Assembly (NCBI GenBank): GCA_034638255.1
Contig: JAWPGT010000001.1
Span: 372,001 to 436,000 of the forward strand
DNA: 64,000 bases
Reading direction: 5' to 3'
Source of the DNA: Coprinus comatus
Taxonomy: Eukaryota; Basidiomycota; Agaricomycetes; Agaricales; Agaricaceae
Positions 44,517-56,961 of this stretch are shown piece after piece. The notes beneath the pieces were generated by a model. It was not told where the DNA came from. It ran no database searches and was given only the letters and a program-made list of their open reading frames with translations. Every line of letters starts with the position of its first letter. The stretch's first letter is position 1. The position numbers and the translations under genes are program-made.

Positions 44517-46967
44517 TCAGGACCTGCCAGCTTTTCCAAGACCTTCTAGAACCTCAATGAAGGCTTTAGGACTAACAATATCGGTACCACCATAGATTAC
44601 CCTCTTATTATTTTTTGCAGCCCATTCTTCCAGATTTCCAAATTCGATATATCCTGCGCCCCCTACCATAAACACCATTGCGTCAGCAAACGCCATGCGT
44701 CTTGGTCTCATACCACTTGTACCCGCACCACCTGATAACCCCATGTTAACATTTTTCGGTGCACGCGGATCGAGAAAGATGTAATCGTCCGTTTCCTGGA
44801 GAGATTGATTCGAGGCTGCAGATGAATCCATAAGAGCTTCTGTCAATCGGGTCACAGGAAGTGACTTATTGGCAGGTAGGAAGTTCTTGACACCAGAGAG
44901 TAAGCCTTCAAAGGCACCATCCTTCAGTCGATCGGTGAACTGTAAAAAATAGTAATTAGAAATCAAGCGAAATAGCAAACGAAAGTCATTCAACAAGCCT
45001 ACCCTATTGCCAACAAATGCACTGAAACCTTTGAGTAGCTCACCCCCTTGACCAGTTACACCCCCAAGATTAGGAGTAGAACTACCTGTATTTGCTCCCA
45101 TATTTCCACCTAACATCATACGGGAAATTTCTCTAGTACGACGAACATACTCAAATGCAGCAATATCTGCACCAGCTGATATAAGTTCTTTCTCTAATTC
45201 TGTAACATCATCTTTGGTGATGAGATTATCAGGTGCAGAAAGGTAAAAGATGATAACAAGACGAAGTTTATCTTCAGATGTAAAGTTTCCTTCAGGTCGT
45301 GGGGCACGAAGTAGTTCTAGAAGAGAGGCGACGGTTTGTTTGGAGATTGATTCTTCGGTACTGAATAGTTCATCTAAACCACGTTGTTTGATTTGTTCGA
45401 GGAGAGCGGTGGCAATGTGAACATGGGTATCAAGAGTTGCTTTCCTAGCTGTCAACTCTGGTAACTGGGTAATTGCTGTCTTCAGATATGCAGCATTGGC
45501 AGATAAGTCACTGTTTTTTGTGTATGTGTAAGTAATTGAGTATATAGATATATATGAATCCTCACAGTTTTGAGATGTCGTCCACGTCACTAACACCCGT
45601 ACTTCTCGTTATTTCAGCAGCATCTTGTTTATATTTATTCAGTTCCACGTCGATTTCTTCTGCTACTTGAGGGAAAGGACTAGCTGAATTGCGTGCCCAA
45701 AAGAAATCCTTCGAGTCAAGGTCATAACGTTCCTTCTTCTGGCCTTGTGTTAATATTACGCGGTTTAATTTCATAGAGAAACAATCAGATAGAAGTGCTT
45801 GATATGTCCAGCCATGAGAGACAATAGATGTCAAATCAACGTTACGATCAAGGATTAAGAGAACTAGAATGTTTTTGGCCTTTCAGAATTTGAATCGGTA
45901 ACGGGATTGTAGCTACTTACGAGGCCGTTGGAGACTAGATAAACCGGATATGTCGTGAGCAAATAGAGCGTTTGAAGGATTGGTAGATCGTGATGCGGTC
46001 AAGATTGCGTCGCGAATCTTGACTTCAAGTTTTTTGGCCACCATTTCTGCTGCATTTCCCCTTGGAGCTCGAATAAAAGGTACTTGACCTACGAATACTT
46101 ATGAGTATTATCATAAAAGTAAAAGTTTACATCACCCATACCGAGGGTTGCAACAGCACTAAATAGACCGTTTGCTATTCTCTCAATCTCCTCCTCGATG
46201 TGTTGTTCTGCTGAAGTTGGAGAATTAAGGATAGCATAGGAGGAGCGCTCCAGTAGAAGTTCTGGAGTGGGAGTGGTTGTATTTGACGGTGTCAGTGGTG
46301 GTGGAGGGAGGAGTGAGAATAGAGAAGGGGAGGGGGTAACAAATGATAGATATTGGTCGACGATCTGGATGAATGAAATTTGTATGTGATTGATGGGTGC
46401 AAGCTAAGGGCTTACCTGTTCTACAAGGTCACCAGTTCCATCTTGAGCGACAGAAGCGGCCAGTTCCTCGAGGAGTGTTCGAGGCAAGGGGTCGACAAAG
46501 TTGAGGTGGAATGATTCATAGAGACCTTTCTGGAGATCCTGGGCAATACGACGAATATTGGCCAGTGTTGGAGAGACAAAGTAGACTGCAGGGACATCTG
46601 GTATTGCGGGCCTAACGGAATGTAACTGACTAGACGAGATGAGAGATAAAGTTGTGCATGTAGGATGTACATCACGTACACATGAAGCGTTACGCCAACA
46701 TCTCTGAGATCCTGAACGCGTAATATAGTTGCAAGGACATCCTTTGTCTGCTGGTCTAATACCAGCACTTTCCAGATAGGGGGAGGAGCAACGGGTGGAT
46801 TACTGAGACCTGAAGCTGGCTTGGATGGTGAATCAAGGGGTTGGTTGAGGTTAAGAAGAGTGAGCAACGCTCTGGTCTGAGCGTGTTGGAGGGTGGTAAT
46901 CTATGAGATATTAGCCGATGGACTAGGATAGTCAGAGAGTACTGACCTGCTTGTTTGTGCTCGACAT
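44517..46967 (-). CDS. SLY1: SLY1, Sec1/Munc18-family ER-Golgi fusion protein
   Basis: The short first exon (M-S-S-T-N-K-Q) at 46967 splices to the [11 protein letters not shown] domain start. The ordered family motifs are [53 protein letters not shown] and D-F-F-W-A-R-N. The C-terminal [24 protein letters not shown] and Y-G-G-T-D-I-V-S-P identify Sly1/SCFD1 rather than Sec1, Vps33 or Vps45. It clamps syntaxin-5/Sed5 SNARE complexes for ER-Golgi transport. The product is roughly 660-680 aa by my reconstruction. Confidence 0.93.
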
Positions 46968-47196
46968 GAATGCCAGAGCTATACATTCCTGCAAACGTAC
47001 ACCACCACATCATGCATTCACGTGACTCCAATAACATGAAACGCGTAGCTGTCATCGCAACGCTCATCAGCTATGGATCTGAATTATAAGTAACACATTG
47101 GGACTAATCATCTCCCTTCCTCTTCTTTCGTCTCTAGGTACGCCACAGAACTTGAGCCTAAAGCCGATCCTTTAACGAGTAACAGGTTTTCCAGAA

Positions 47197-47370
47197 ATGG
47201 GCTGTATTCCTAGTAAACACCTACACAACAGTGACGCTGAACAACGGGCCAAAGAACCCAAGTATAAAAATCCGACCCGTGAGCAGGTGCCGTCTCCAGC
47301 GCGGGAGTCTGCTTCCTCGTTACCGCCGTGGGTTGCGAAGCTGAAAAAAGAGGAGGATGAAATGAGGTAG
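47197..47370 (+). CDS. 57-aa protein with Met-Gly-Cys acylation start
   Basis: A single frame from ATG at 47197 to TAG at 47370. It starts M-G-C-I-P-S-K, which fits the N-myristoylation consensus (Gly2, small residue at 6, Lys at 7) with a palmitoylatable Cys3. The remainder is hydrophilic, rich in Lys, Glu and Pro, with P-P-W-V-A-K-L-K-K-E-E-D-E-M near the end. The start is 229 bp from the divergent SLY1 ATG. No match to a family is recognised. LAMTOR1/Ego1 and G-alpha proteins also start Met-Gly-Cys, but nothing after residue 7 supports either. A GTAGTA next to the stop could be a donor for a further exon. If real, it should be membrane-bound. Confidence 0.5.
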   Translation: MGCIPSKHLHNSDAEQRAKEPKYKNPTREQVPSPARESASSLPPWVAKLKKEEDEMR

Positions 47371-47645
47371 TATTCTGTGGTGTTAGTGAGCTCGGTATCT
47401 TAATATATGAGAGAATGCACGTGTATGTGTGCATGGACTCTCTTTGAATAATACAAATCCAAGTTACCTGGGAGACCTACCCATTCCTTCCTGCGTCCCA
47501 GTAGATACCTGCAGTGCGCGGCTCAAACGACCCCCTGAAAGACGCGACGGATAGACTTGCCATATTTGGATGATCATTGGTTCGAAAGTTGGTTCTCGCT
47601 CCTGCTCTACTCTTACTTTGCCCTCTGGGGCCTCACGACCCTCGT

Positions 47646-50600
47646 ATGAACAAACTCTACAGCCATAGATCCCCAACAGATGAACTTGCGATGAATTCTT
47701 TTCCTCCAAATACCTTCCAACCTACTACTTTTCCTCCAAATACCGTCCAACCAAATACTTTTCTACCAAACACACTTCCGTGGATTCCTCCCCAAGATAC
47801 TAACACTATTCCATCAGGCGACCCACCATCCTTACCCAATTCTACCCCTCTGCCTCCAGTCGGTCAACAGCCAAGTCCTTCTGTACCTTCGCCAAATTCG
47901 GATACCCCCACAGGAAATCCTGTTTTCACCTTCACTACAACTTTCCCCCTCACGACCGTTATCCTAGATACTACGACATTCACGTCCTTTGCTGAATCTA
48001 TTGCCTTCTCTACATCCTATATTTCTATTCCAGTGGCTACGACAACCGTCCCTCCTACAGATACCTTAACCACTTCTTCCGCCACATTTGCTAGTGGCTC
48101 CGCCTCCCCCGCGAATCAAACATCATCTACTGAAAGAATCGGAGTTGCGGTATGTGTTGGAAAGGGTATAGATGCTGCATCGGAGGGAGTTTTAGCTACT
48201 ATTATTTTGGCAGGTGTCATTGGTCTATTCATATGGGTGCGTCATAATCAACTCACCAATGTTGCCGAACTAAGCGATCGTGTAGACATTGTTTGCCACC
48301 CTTAGACCCCGCTTTCGTCAGGTATATGCACTTCGAGAGTGGTTCGTTCCTCAGGAGTTAGTGTCGTCATACATACAAACTCATATCACTCAACCTGACA
48401 ATTTCGTAGACTGCGACCGAAACCTGCTGGATCTGGGTTACTTGCTTTTTTGAACCCTCCAGTACCACTGGTACCTTCCGTTCCTGTCGATGTCAGCGAC
48501 GCTGGTCGATTTGCTAGCACAGACGCAGAACTATTTCCTTCCGATGAACAACTGAGTCAACGTACTCTCTGGCTAGCCTTGCGTATTGCATTAGCATGGA
48601 CTGTCCTTGCGCTCGTAGGGGCTCTACCGATATACCTTGTTGGACTCCCATGCAACACCGAAATACCTATTCATGCAACATTTACGGGTGGCTTTTCAAC
48701 TTTGCAAGACCTCAGTCTTTTGAGACTATTACGTATTCTAGACCAAGAAAATGTCAGTGGCAACCGTTTAGCTAAACGAGCACCCGGAGACGCAAATGAT
48801 TCCTACAATGCCCATCTCAGAGTCATTATTCTGACGGTTATTGCTTTGGCCCTGGGTCTCTTACCTATATTATGGAAAACCCTACGCGAATTCAATGCTC
48901 TCGTCGAATACCGCAAACGATGGTTACAGGTCAAATGCGAAGGAAAGGACCTAGGTTGGATAAGTGTCAAGGATGCCCCAGGATTCCAAAATTGGGGCGA
49001 AAAGCGTTTCAAAGACTTCATAAAGAGGATCGGCCTTACTTCTGGTATGGATGGGGAAGACCGCAATGAAAGGCATACGAGATATAACAATGGTCTGGCG
49101 ATACCTAGAAACGGTGCAAGACGCCCTAGACGAAGAGATGAGGAAGTCCCGTTGAATGGCAGACAAGATAATGCAGAAGTAGATATACAAAGCCTTTTCT
49201 CTATTTCGTATGCTCCTTTCCTCCTTTTCTCGCTCCTTGCTCTGACCCAATCATAGAGAGACTCAACATATTGCGATACTCATAAACCAACGCGACGCAA
49301 TTCTGGAAAATCTTGAAATCGCCGAAACTCGCTATATCAGCTCATTCCGTGTCACCACTCCTGATCCTTCAATTGCCGACTATGAGCCACCACCGCCTAT
49401 CGACCCCTCTAGACCTTATATCAGCCGACCACTGCCCTTGGGACCAGCACCACGGCGAGGAAGAAGAAGACGAGCTGTCAATCGTGCATACGGAACAACA
49501 TCCCTAGCTCCAACATCTTTCGTTGCACCGTCGTCATACTACAAGCTCCGTGGCGTACATGGCATCAATGCTGATGATTTTGAAGTTGGGAATGTTGCTA
49601 GTTTGGCTGATTCCTTCAATTCGCGAATTATTGGCAGTCGCTTCCTGGAGGTTAATAAAAATTCTGGCTATTATGGGCGCTTGCCGTTAAATGGCCAAGT
49701 AGCTGTAGAAAAAAACGGACTAGTAGGTACCCTCGCTACTGAAGTTGAGGGACGTCACAGCTGGATACCAGATCCAAGGTTGCATGGACCAAATTGGAAC
49801 GCTGAGGGGTTTGTTCGTGAGGGTATTTCAGAAGGGGAGGAAATTGAATACGTGGATGAACATGGTAGTAGGAGAACAGCAATCCAGACTACCAGCAGAT
49901 TAGGGGAGGGCTCAACGCCTTCTCCTTGGAGATGGAATGAACAAGCACCCACCGAAAGTCACACCCTACATAACACGGCCAATGATGAAGAATGGGTGGA
50001 TTTAGAAAAGGAAAATAGCCAACGCGATTTTGATAGTGACTTTAATGGGAAACCCCCAGCTCCTTCAACATTCGGGATAAGACGTATACCCAAAGAAACT
50101 GACCCTATACCTGCGACAAGACGTGAGACATTTCCACTGCGACAGGAGCAAGAAGAAGAAGCAGCACCCCCTCATCTACGCCTGCAATATGCTCAACCAT
50201 TTGTACGCCCCCTTGACGGCTTGAACTTCGATGACCTGGGACAAGTATATGAAGATATTACGCATTGGCGGTCAAGGCTCAAAGCTATCAATGCACAAAT
50301 CGCAGAAACTCAGAAACAGAGCTACGATGATATTGCTGAGGGAAGGAGCATTCGTGGTTGGTTGGTTGTTGGTCGTGGTTTAAAGCACGTCCACGGTATT
50401 CAGATCATCGAAGGCAGAGCAAAGGAAGATATTCGATGGGATGTCTTGCAGAATGAAAGGACAGTACTGGATAAAATGGTCTTCTGGGCTGTGATTGTCA
50501 TTATAGGCGTCTTGCTTGCTATTGGTTGTGAGTTGATTCCTTCGGTTGAATCCATGCTCCGAAAGCCTGACACCATTCCAGTAACAGCCGCTGCAGGCTT

Positions 50601-52197
50601 AGCGGTTTCACCTGCCCCAGACGTTGCACATTATCTGACGTTTTTGCAACCTCTGCTTACCATAACTCCTTTGGCAAGTGGTATTGCAACAGTGCTTGTA
50701 CCTGCCGTAGCTGCGACATTGTTCATCTTTCTCGCAGTCTACTTCATAAACTGTACGTTGTTTCATATCGTACCGTGCTTGTTTATATTAACAGCTCGCC
50801 CCTTATCAGTCGTCACCACCATCCATGGGTCAGTTTCACGGTCCGGGAACGAGCTCTTCATATTCAAGGTCGTTTTTTACGTACTGGCAATCGTGAGTGT
50901 GGTGTGGCTTACCGCAATTGGAGGTATTCTATTCGCATTGCAAGCCTTCAGCATCAGCTCTGGACACACGCAATCAATCTCCAATGGAACAGTTTATATT
51001 ACAGTTCTAGTGCTTACGATCATCATTAATATTGCTATTATTGTTCCCGGTCTCCTTCTGCTGCAACCCTTACGCTTATGGAGGGTCCTCAGGGCGGAGA
51101 AGCAGGCAGTAACACCCCGACAACGGTTTAGAGGTACAGTTTTCCCGTTCAGAAATATGGATTATATGATGAATTTTCTGCAGCGGTATACCCTCGAACC
51201 TTTAATCCAACCAGCGCCATTAGCGCTTGCGTGCTTGCCGTCATGTTTGCGTCCACATTCACATTAGTTTTTCCATTGATCGCACCTGCCGTCGTGGTCT
51301 TACTATTGCTAAGTTTAGTAGGTGGGTATTTTTCCTATACGATTGATCACCCGCTAGCAGCTAATCTCAAACCTTGAAAGCGCATCGGTTCCTTGTAGGT
51401 TATGTGTATGCCCGCACACATTCGCAAACAGGAGGACTCCTGCAGATTTGGTTGTTGCGCCGACTTGCCACTTTGCTTGGATTCCAACCAATTTTCCTTG
51501 GACTGATTTTTCTAAGCCGAAGATTTTGGATTGAAGGGGGAATCCTAACTGGCGTAGGCACAGGGGTGATGGTCTTCGTGGAAGTCTACACAAGCCTGAG
51601 ACTCCGTGTTCCAAATCGAGGTTCGCTAAGCGCTATAACGCGAGACTCCCTGGATACTTTCAGAAGCACAGCAGACCGCTACCTGGTGGATGAGTCAGAC
51701 GGTACGTTAGACGGTAGCAGTAACCTCCCAGCGCCACTCAGTCGAGGGTCTATGGCGTCCGTTTTGGAAATGATGAGCATAACGTTGGCGGTCCAACCGT
51801 TTTCACCAAATTTTCGTGGACCAGTGCCTCTTCGTACGTTTACCTTCCCATTCCAGCGACTTGAACTGATGACCGATTACGAATAGACACGGAAACGTTA
51901 GATGACTTGATCGCCACAGAAAGAGCAGCCAGAACTCACCCTGATGCTCCACCCCATCTACCTCCCTTACCGTTTACGGACCATGCAGAGGACATGGCGG
52001 GCATTCTATACGCTCCTGAGTTGATCGCACCTCCGCCGATGATTTGGCTTCCACGGGATTCTGCTGAAGTTGCTCGGTCAGAGGCTACAGATTTGAAGAA
52101 ATATCATAACCTGGAGTGCACATTGGATGTGTGCGCGAAGGAAGATGTGATGCCAAGGCGTTCCTCGTCTTCGCGGAGACGACATACGCCACGGTAA
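47646..52197 (+). CDS. CSC1: CSC1/OSCA-like (DUF221) stress-gated channel
   Basis: Multi-exon protein of well over 1,000 aa. An extracellular-type N-terminus rich in Pro, Thr, Ser and Asn carries short tandem N-T-F-x-P repeats. The first membrane segment (about 48170-48235) is followed, after an intron, by L-R-P-R-F-R-Q-V-Y-A-L-R-E-W-F, a DUF221 hallmark. Two more segments and the long cytosolic domain follow (R-K-R-W-L, Y-Y-K-L-R-G-V-H-G). The seven-helix pore region comes next (50480-51560, including G-W-L-V-V-G-R before it). A soluble tail ends R-R-S-S-S-S-R-R-R. The family forms osmosensitive, calcium-permeable channels related to TMEM16/TMC. The start is uncertain: ATGs at 47646 and 47691 are in frame, and upstream frame lacks an ATG. 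No classical signal peptide is seen after either. Confidence 0.85.
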
Positions 52198-52764
52198 TGT
52201 GTGGGGAGGAATGGACTATTTTTGTTGCTGGATCTGTTAACTTGTCTCTGATTAATATGTTTGGTGATTTTGTTGAAATGAGACATACACTTATAATGGA
52301 CTATGTAGTAATATTATACTGGTGGCTGCGACAGCGGGCCAAGGAAACCCGGTGACGGAATCGGCGAGGCACAAAAAGGCAAATTGTTGGCAATCCGAAA
52401 TGACGTCAGATGAACCATTTTCTGGAAAGTGCGAGCTGGCTTTTCCGTGTGGGCGAACTGGTAGCTCCCGCCATCATCTACTTGACTCCTACGTCGAAGC
52501 GACCCTAACAGCCTCGCACACACACCAGCCACGCGTCGCCCTTTACTCTGCTTTGTCCACAATAACCACAGAAACACCAGAAGGACAGGCTCCTTCGGCC
52601 TTGTGCTGGCCCATCCAATACGGCAATGTGATCCGGCCCACAAATGGCTCCTGCTATTATATAAACCTTGCTTGTATCTCACCCTCTACATTTACAAATC
52701 CTAATCCTCCAATCTCCCCTGGGAACCCTTCCCCTCATCCCCCCTCTCTCCTTCCCCGTCGGAA
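52198..52764 (+). other. Intergenic region with promoter of small gene
   Basis: About 570 bp. Holds the 3' flank of the CSC1 gene and, at its right end, a TATA box and a long C/T-rich leader before the ATG at 52765. Open frames crossing it (52322-53056) are not convincing. Confidence 0.5.
52658..52665 (+). promoter_or_regulatory. TATA box of the small gene at 52765
   Basis: TATATAAA lies 100 nt upstream of the ATG, followed by a pyrimidine-rich tract (52680-52760). This is a standard strong fungal promoter layout and is the main support for the downstream short gene. Confidence 0.55.
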
Positions 52765-53094
52765 ATGTCTCAGTCCCCACAAAAATCCACCGACGAGATC
52801 ACGTACCCTTCTTCTACCGACCCTTTCATTGAATACTCACGATCTCTCTATGAATATACGCTCACTCTATGGGAAAACGCCATTAAAGTCACTCAGCGAC
52901 AATATTGGGCGGCAATGCAATTCGACCCAAATCTTGTTGGTCTTCAGTCAGGGGTGCAGGCGGAACGCCAGCCAAGCGAGCAACAGGTACTGTCGGACTC
53001 TGAGCCTGCACAGACAACTGTTCCGGCGGAAACGGGAGAGGAAACGCTTACAATAACACCATCATCCTCGAATCCTGATGATACTACATCGTGA
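52765..53094 (+). CDS. Small hypothetical protein, 109 aa
   Basis: A single exon from ATG to TGA. The N-terminal half could be a helix with aromatic spacing (I-E-Y-S-R-S-L-Y-E-Y-T-L-T-L-W-E-N-A-I-K). The second half is Ser/Thr/Pro/Glu-rich and looks disordered. There is no signal peptide, membrane segment or Cys. A TATA box and C/T-rich leader precede it, suggesting strong expression. No family recognised. Confidence 0.55.
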   Translation: MSQSPQKSTDEITYPSSTDPFIEYSRSLYEYTLTLWENAIKVTQRQYWAAMQFDPNLVGLQSGVQAERQPSEQQVLSDSEPAQTTVPAETGEETLTITPSSSNPDDTTS

Positions 53095-55329
53095 GGGTCA
53101 CACTGTGCCCCCCAATCCTCAGCCGCATTTGGAGAATAATAGGACTACAACGCGGTTCTACGAGACATATACCTACGTTATCAACGTATCTATGTGCTGC
53201 TCTGCATCCCATCCATCCACCACTACTTCAGTCCTTATGTCACTACAGCCTGTTAATTTTACTTAATATTCCCGTTCAACTGTATGGCTCCCTTGCCGCA
53301 TTACTTGACCATGCTCATTGTATTTTCTCTAATTACAAGTTTCGGAATCAAACCCTAGAAATTCAGACACTTGAACGTGTATCGATGCGTGATTGAACAA
53401 AATATATGATTGTAGATATAGTAGTCCGAGGCTGTGGATGCCTGTAGGTGCATCACTATATCAGGTGGTCCCTTTGGCTTGGCGTTTCGCGAGCGAAGGT
53501 AAATGGGGAAGCCAGGATATGCCTAAAACACACTAAAATTCATGCTTGTCACCGTTCTTTCTCTCAACGTCAACCGTCACGTTTGGGCGTAAGTACGGGA
53601 AATCTACCGGAATCATATGCAGGCGGGGGTGAAACAACACGGCATGGCAGTGTTTTAATAGTGTTGCATTGGTATGCTTAAACCTTTTCATGTTTGCAAT
53701 TTGTTTCCCGACTTAAAAACAAATTTACTGTTGATTTAACCTAGATAGAGCCGGTAGTACACTGGTAAGTAGTTATACACATGAGGGTTGATCTAGATTG
53801 ATATACATAGATTGGTAAACCAAACTGAAGAGAACTGACTCAATTTGGCTGGAACCCACGTGGACTTTCTCCCCGGACACCCCAAGTTCAAAATTAATGC
53901 CACCGATCTGAACGTCCCTTATTCAGCTTTACCGTTCTCGGAATATTCAACGATCACCCAAACTTTACAGGAACTTGTCTATTGGTTACATGCAGACCCA
54001 CTTCAACTGCCAGTGTTTCACACCTATGAGTGTGTGTATTTATCTTCTCTGTCGGTCTGAAATGTCATTAATACCTATTAACCGCACGCAATATTTTCAT
54101 CATGGATGGCTTCGTTTTTATTCACGGCGTGGTTGACTCGCTGTGAACCATTCAAGTTATTCAACCCAACATGGTAAATCAGCCAACAGGTTCCGTGGGC
54201 CTCGCAAATGTTACGGACCAACCGCCTGTACATTCCATGGAAATGAAGGAACCCCCTTCCTTTCCTCCAGTGTGTACATAGTAATAGTCATTTAACCTTA
54301 CTCATATCTTCCAGAGTGCATGAATTCTATAGCACCGATCCCGGGAGCCTAGTCGATCTTTTCATGTGAGAGAGGACAAGTGCTTATAATGGAGTAGCAT
54401 ACCAATGCAAATTAATACACCTGTGGGTGGTGCATGAAGAACACGTACGCCTATTGGTGGTGGAAAAACTCCCATCTTATGGCATTGATGTATGATGTCA
54501 GAGTATATTTTTGAATTGACATAACACGGCATTTTCCTCCCAGGCAGACCTTAAAAGTCTGCTGTCTAAATCTTAACATTTTTTTTTTCAATTCTCTCTG
54601 CCATCCAAACTTCCGTTATCGGTTTATGTATTTATCTTTCAACAAACGGTTTAATTACCGACCCGAAATTACATATACTTATGGTACAATGTGTCGGTGT
54701 GTATAATTAACCCACTTTTCAACAAAGAATTTATACTCATATCCATGTCCGGATGTGTCCACTCTAGGCCCACCCTCTTGTTCGGGTCCGTGGTTTGATA
54801 TCGCTCGTCCTTGAATGGGTTACGTTGACAAGATTCTTCGACCCATAGTACTTTTCCTTTTTGAACGACCAACACTGGAGTGGATCGGAGTTTCTTAATA
54901 AAAAAAAGAGCAACACTCTCACGAGTGGAAATATGACGTTGATTTAAGGTAGCCATCCGAATGGCCAAAAATACTGTCCTTGCGTGCTGCAGTAGAGAAT
55001 TAAGTAAGAGACAACGGCGAAAAGCGGAAGTGGATTACGAGATTTGGCTACTATGAGTGTCGTTCAATATCAGTAAGAAGGAATCCATGGTAGAACATGT
55101 TAAGTCTTTGTCTGTAAGTATCATCTTCAGTCCTTCACGAGCAAACGTCTGAAGCAGTGGACATGCACACTTGTGGTATCTATGGCCCTCTATGATGCCC
55201 ATGCTAAAGAGTAAATATATATTCTGTCAAATAAAATTCCGATGACACTGATATGCATTTTAGTAAAGTTTACACATTGTTTTCCGTAGGGTATTTTGTA
55301 TATATTTACATGAGATAAACCAAAATAAT
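53095..55329. other. Gene-poor 2.2-kb region
   Basis: No supported gene. An 80-codon plus-strand frame at 53836-54060 lacks an ATG but has coding-like composition and may be a gene relic. A minus-strand frame at 54968-54669 has no recognisable domain. A small inverted repeat (GCAGAC, 7-nt loop, GTCTGC) lies near 54544. No transposon ends or tRNA-like sequence seen. Confidence 0.4.
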
Positions 55330-56580
55330 TTAAGCGAGAGCTGGGGTGTTCTCAGCGAAGTACTCGTGCGAGTCAGCATTGTTGACAGCACGGGAGGGAT
55401 TGCTAATGGCAAGGTTTTTGGCACCAGTCTGACCGTAGACATAGTCGTTGGTACCCCCATTGGCAGTGAAATGAGATGACTCGTGGATAATGGTTCCGGC
55501 CTGTCAGAGACGGTTAGAAAGAGAACAATTGACTCGGAAAAACGTATATACATACCTTAGAGTCGGTTCCGGTGTTGGGAGCGCTCCAGAAGGCATTGCA
55601 GAAGTAAACGCGACCAAAGCTATGCTTCTGTGAGTAGTGGGATTTTCTAAGGAAAAGCGAATGACATACGTTCCAGGATATACATAAGCATAAGAGGAAT
55701 CAGTACATGTGCAGTCATATGTGTATGAGCTGAAAGTGTTGCCATTGATCAAGTTGAAGTGAGAGCGGACGGTGCTATGGCGGCTGGTAGTGAAGGTACC
55801 AAACCAGGTAGTGTAGCGGGTGGTACCGGCAGTGAGTCCGTTAAGGTAATTATAAGCATTCGACGCGTAAGTCTCAGCAGATGCAGCTGCGGTATTGATT
55901 TGACTCTGTTGAGTCGCTGAGCAACCAACGAAAGTTGCACGTTTGCTCAAGCCAGATTGGGCCGGAGCACGGTTAACAGCAAGTTTGCCAGAGACACGAG
56001 CGGAGTGAGAAACGCTTTCGTTGGCACGGATAGCCTCGACAACGTTGTCGTTGTTGACGATATAGAATAGATTGTCAGCTTCAAAGTCATAAGTTCCAGC
56101 ACCAGGAGAAGTAAAGTTGTAGGCATCTGCCACTGTTGCAATAGTTAGAACCGGACAAAAAAGAGTAAAGCTAGTGCTTACAGTCATGGGCAACTTCGAT
56201 TGATTGGCCGGGGGCGAGGGTAAGATATGCGCCTAGTTTGGCAGCAGCCTCTGGGACATACTTGACCTTGATACCAGTGAAAGATGGACTTGCACCCTTA
56301 GCATCGGCAATGGCGAATTTGTTGGCAGGTCTTTTAGAGAGAATGCTGCGAGGGTCCTGCAAGATCTTCAAGGTCTCATCACCAGTGTTGGTGAGAGTGG
56401 TGGTGACATGTAACTTCTCAACGGTGTCAACAGCGGAGGGACCTAGTAGACATTGAGATTTGGAGAGAAGATAGCCTCATGACATTACATACCAGACACC
56501 TTCAACGAAAGCGACGGTGCGGCTGTCGCAGACAAAGCAGAGGCAACGAGAGCAAGGAGGATAGTACGAGCAGAGAGCAT
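55330..56580 (-). CDS. Peptidyl-Lys metalloendopeptidase (deuterolysin family, M35)
   Basis: Multi-exon secreted proenzyme. Residues 1-20 form a signal peptide ([16 protein letters not shown]). A propeptide of roughly 170 residues ends at L-S-K-R, a Kex2-type site. The mature part begins A-T-F-V-G-C-S. It carries the zinc motif H-E-S-S-H within [10 protein letters not shown] and the downstream G-T-N-D-Y-V-Y-G-Q, whose Asp is the third zinc ligand of aspzincins. It ends [16 protein letters not shown]. The closest known enzymes are the mushroom Lys-N proteases of Grifola, Armillaria and Pleurotus, which cut before lysine. A TATA box lies 46-52 nt upstream of the ATG. Expected to be extracellular and nutritional or developmental. 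Confidence 0.93.
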
Positions 56581-56625
56581 TTTCGTTGGGGCGAAGGATA
56601 TGTTTTCGCCACGATTTTGAGAGAC

Positions 56626-56632
56626 ATTTATA
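56626..56632 (-). promoter_or_regulatory. TATA box of the metalloprotease gene
   Basis: The minus strand reads TATAAAT 46-52 nt upstream of the ATG at 56580, implying a short leader. Confidence 0.5.
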
Positions 56633-56961
56633 CCAGTTCGTCACATTTCAATATCAGTGAGTACTAGCACACCACAATGATACCTTATCCTAAAAGAAAG
56701 AGGAAGTAGATAATACGACCAGCCAGATTGTGCATGAGCACATGTCCTGATGGTTGTGCACGGCTACCATGCGTTGTCGAGCACAACAGCCGAGTGCCAA
56801 GGCCAGTATGAAGGTTCAGAGTAGTTGTGGAGCACCTGGACGCTTGTTAAGAACCATATGGACTGGAGGGTGTTTATCTGATGTTTATTTGCAACAGGTC
56901 CAGTCGGAGATAGAATGTATTGGATGTTGATCAATGTGGATTAGGTTATTCTTCTACAAAG

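Noticed and set aside
54669..54968. Minus-strand frame of about 95-99 aa
   Set aside because: No recognisable motif and no supporting signals; open-frame length is not exceptional for this region.
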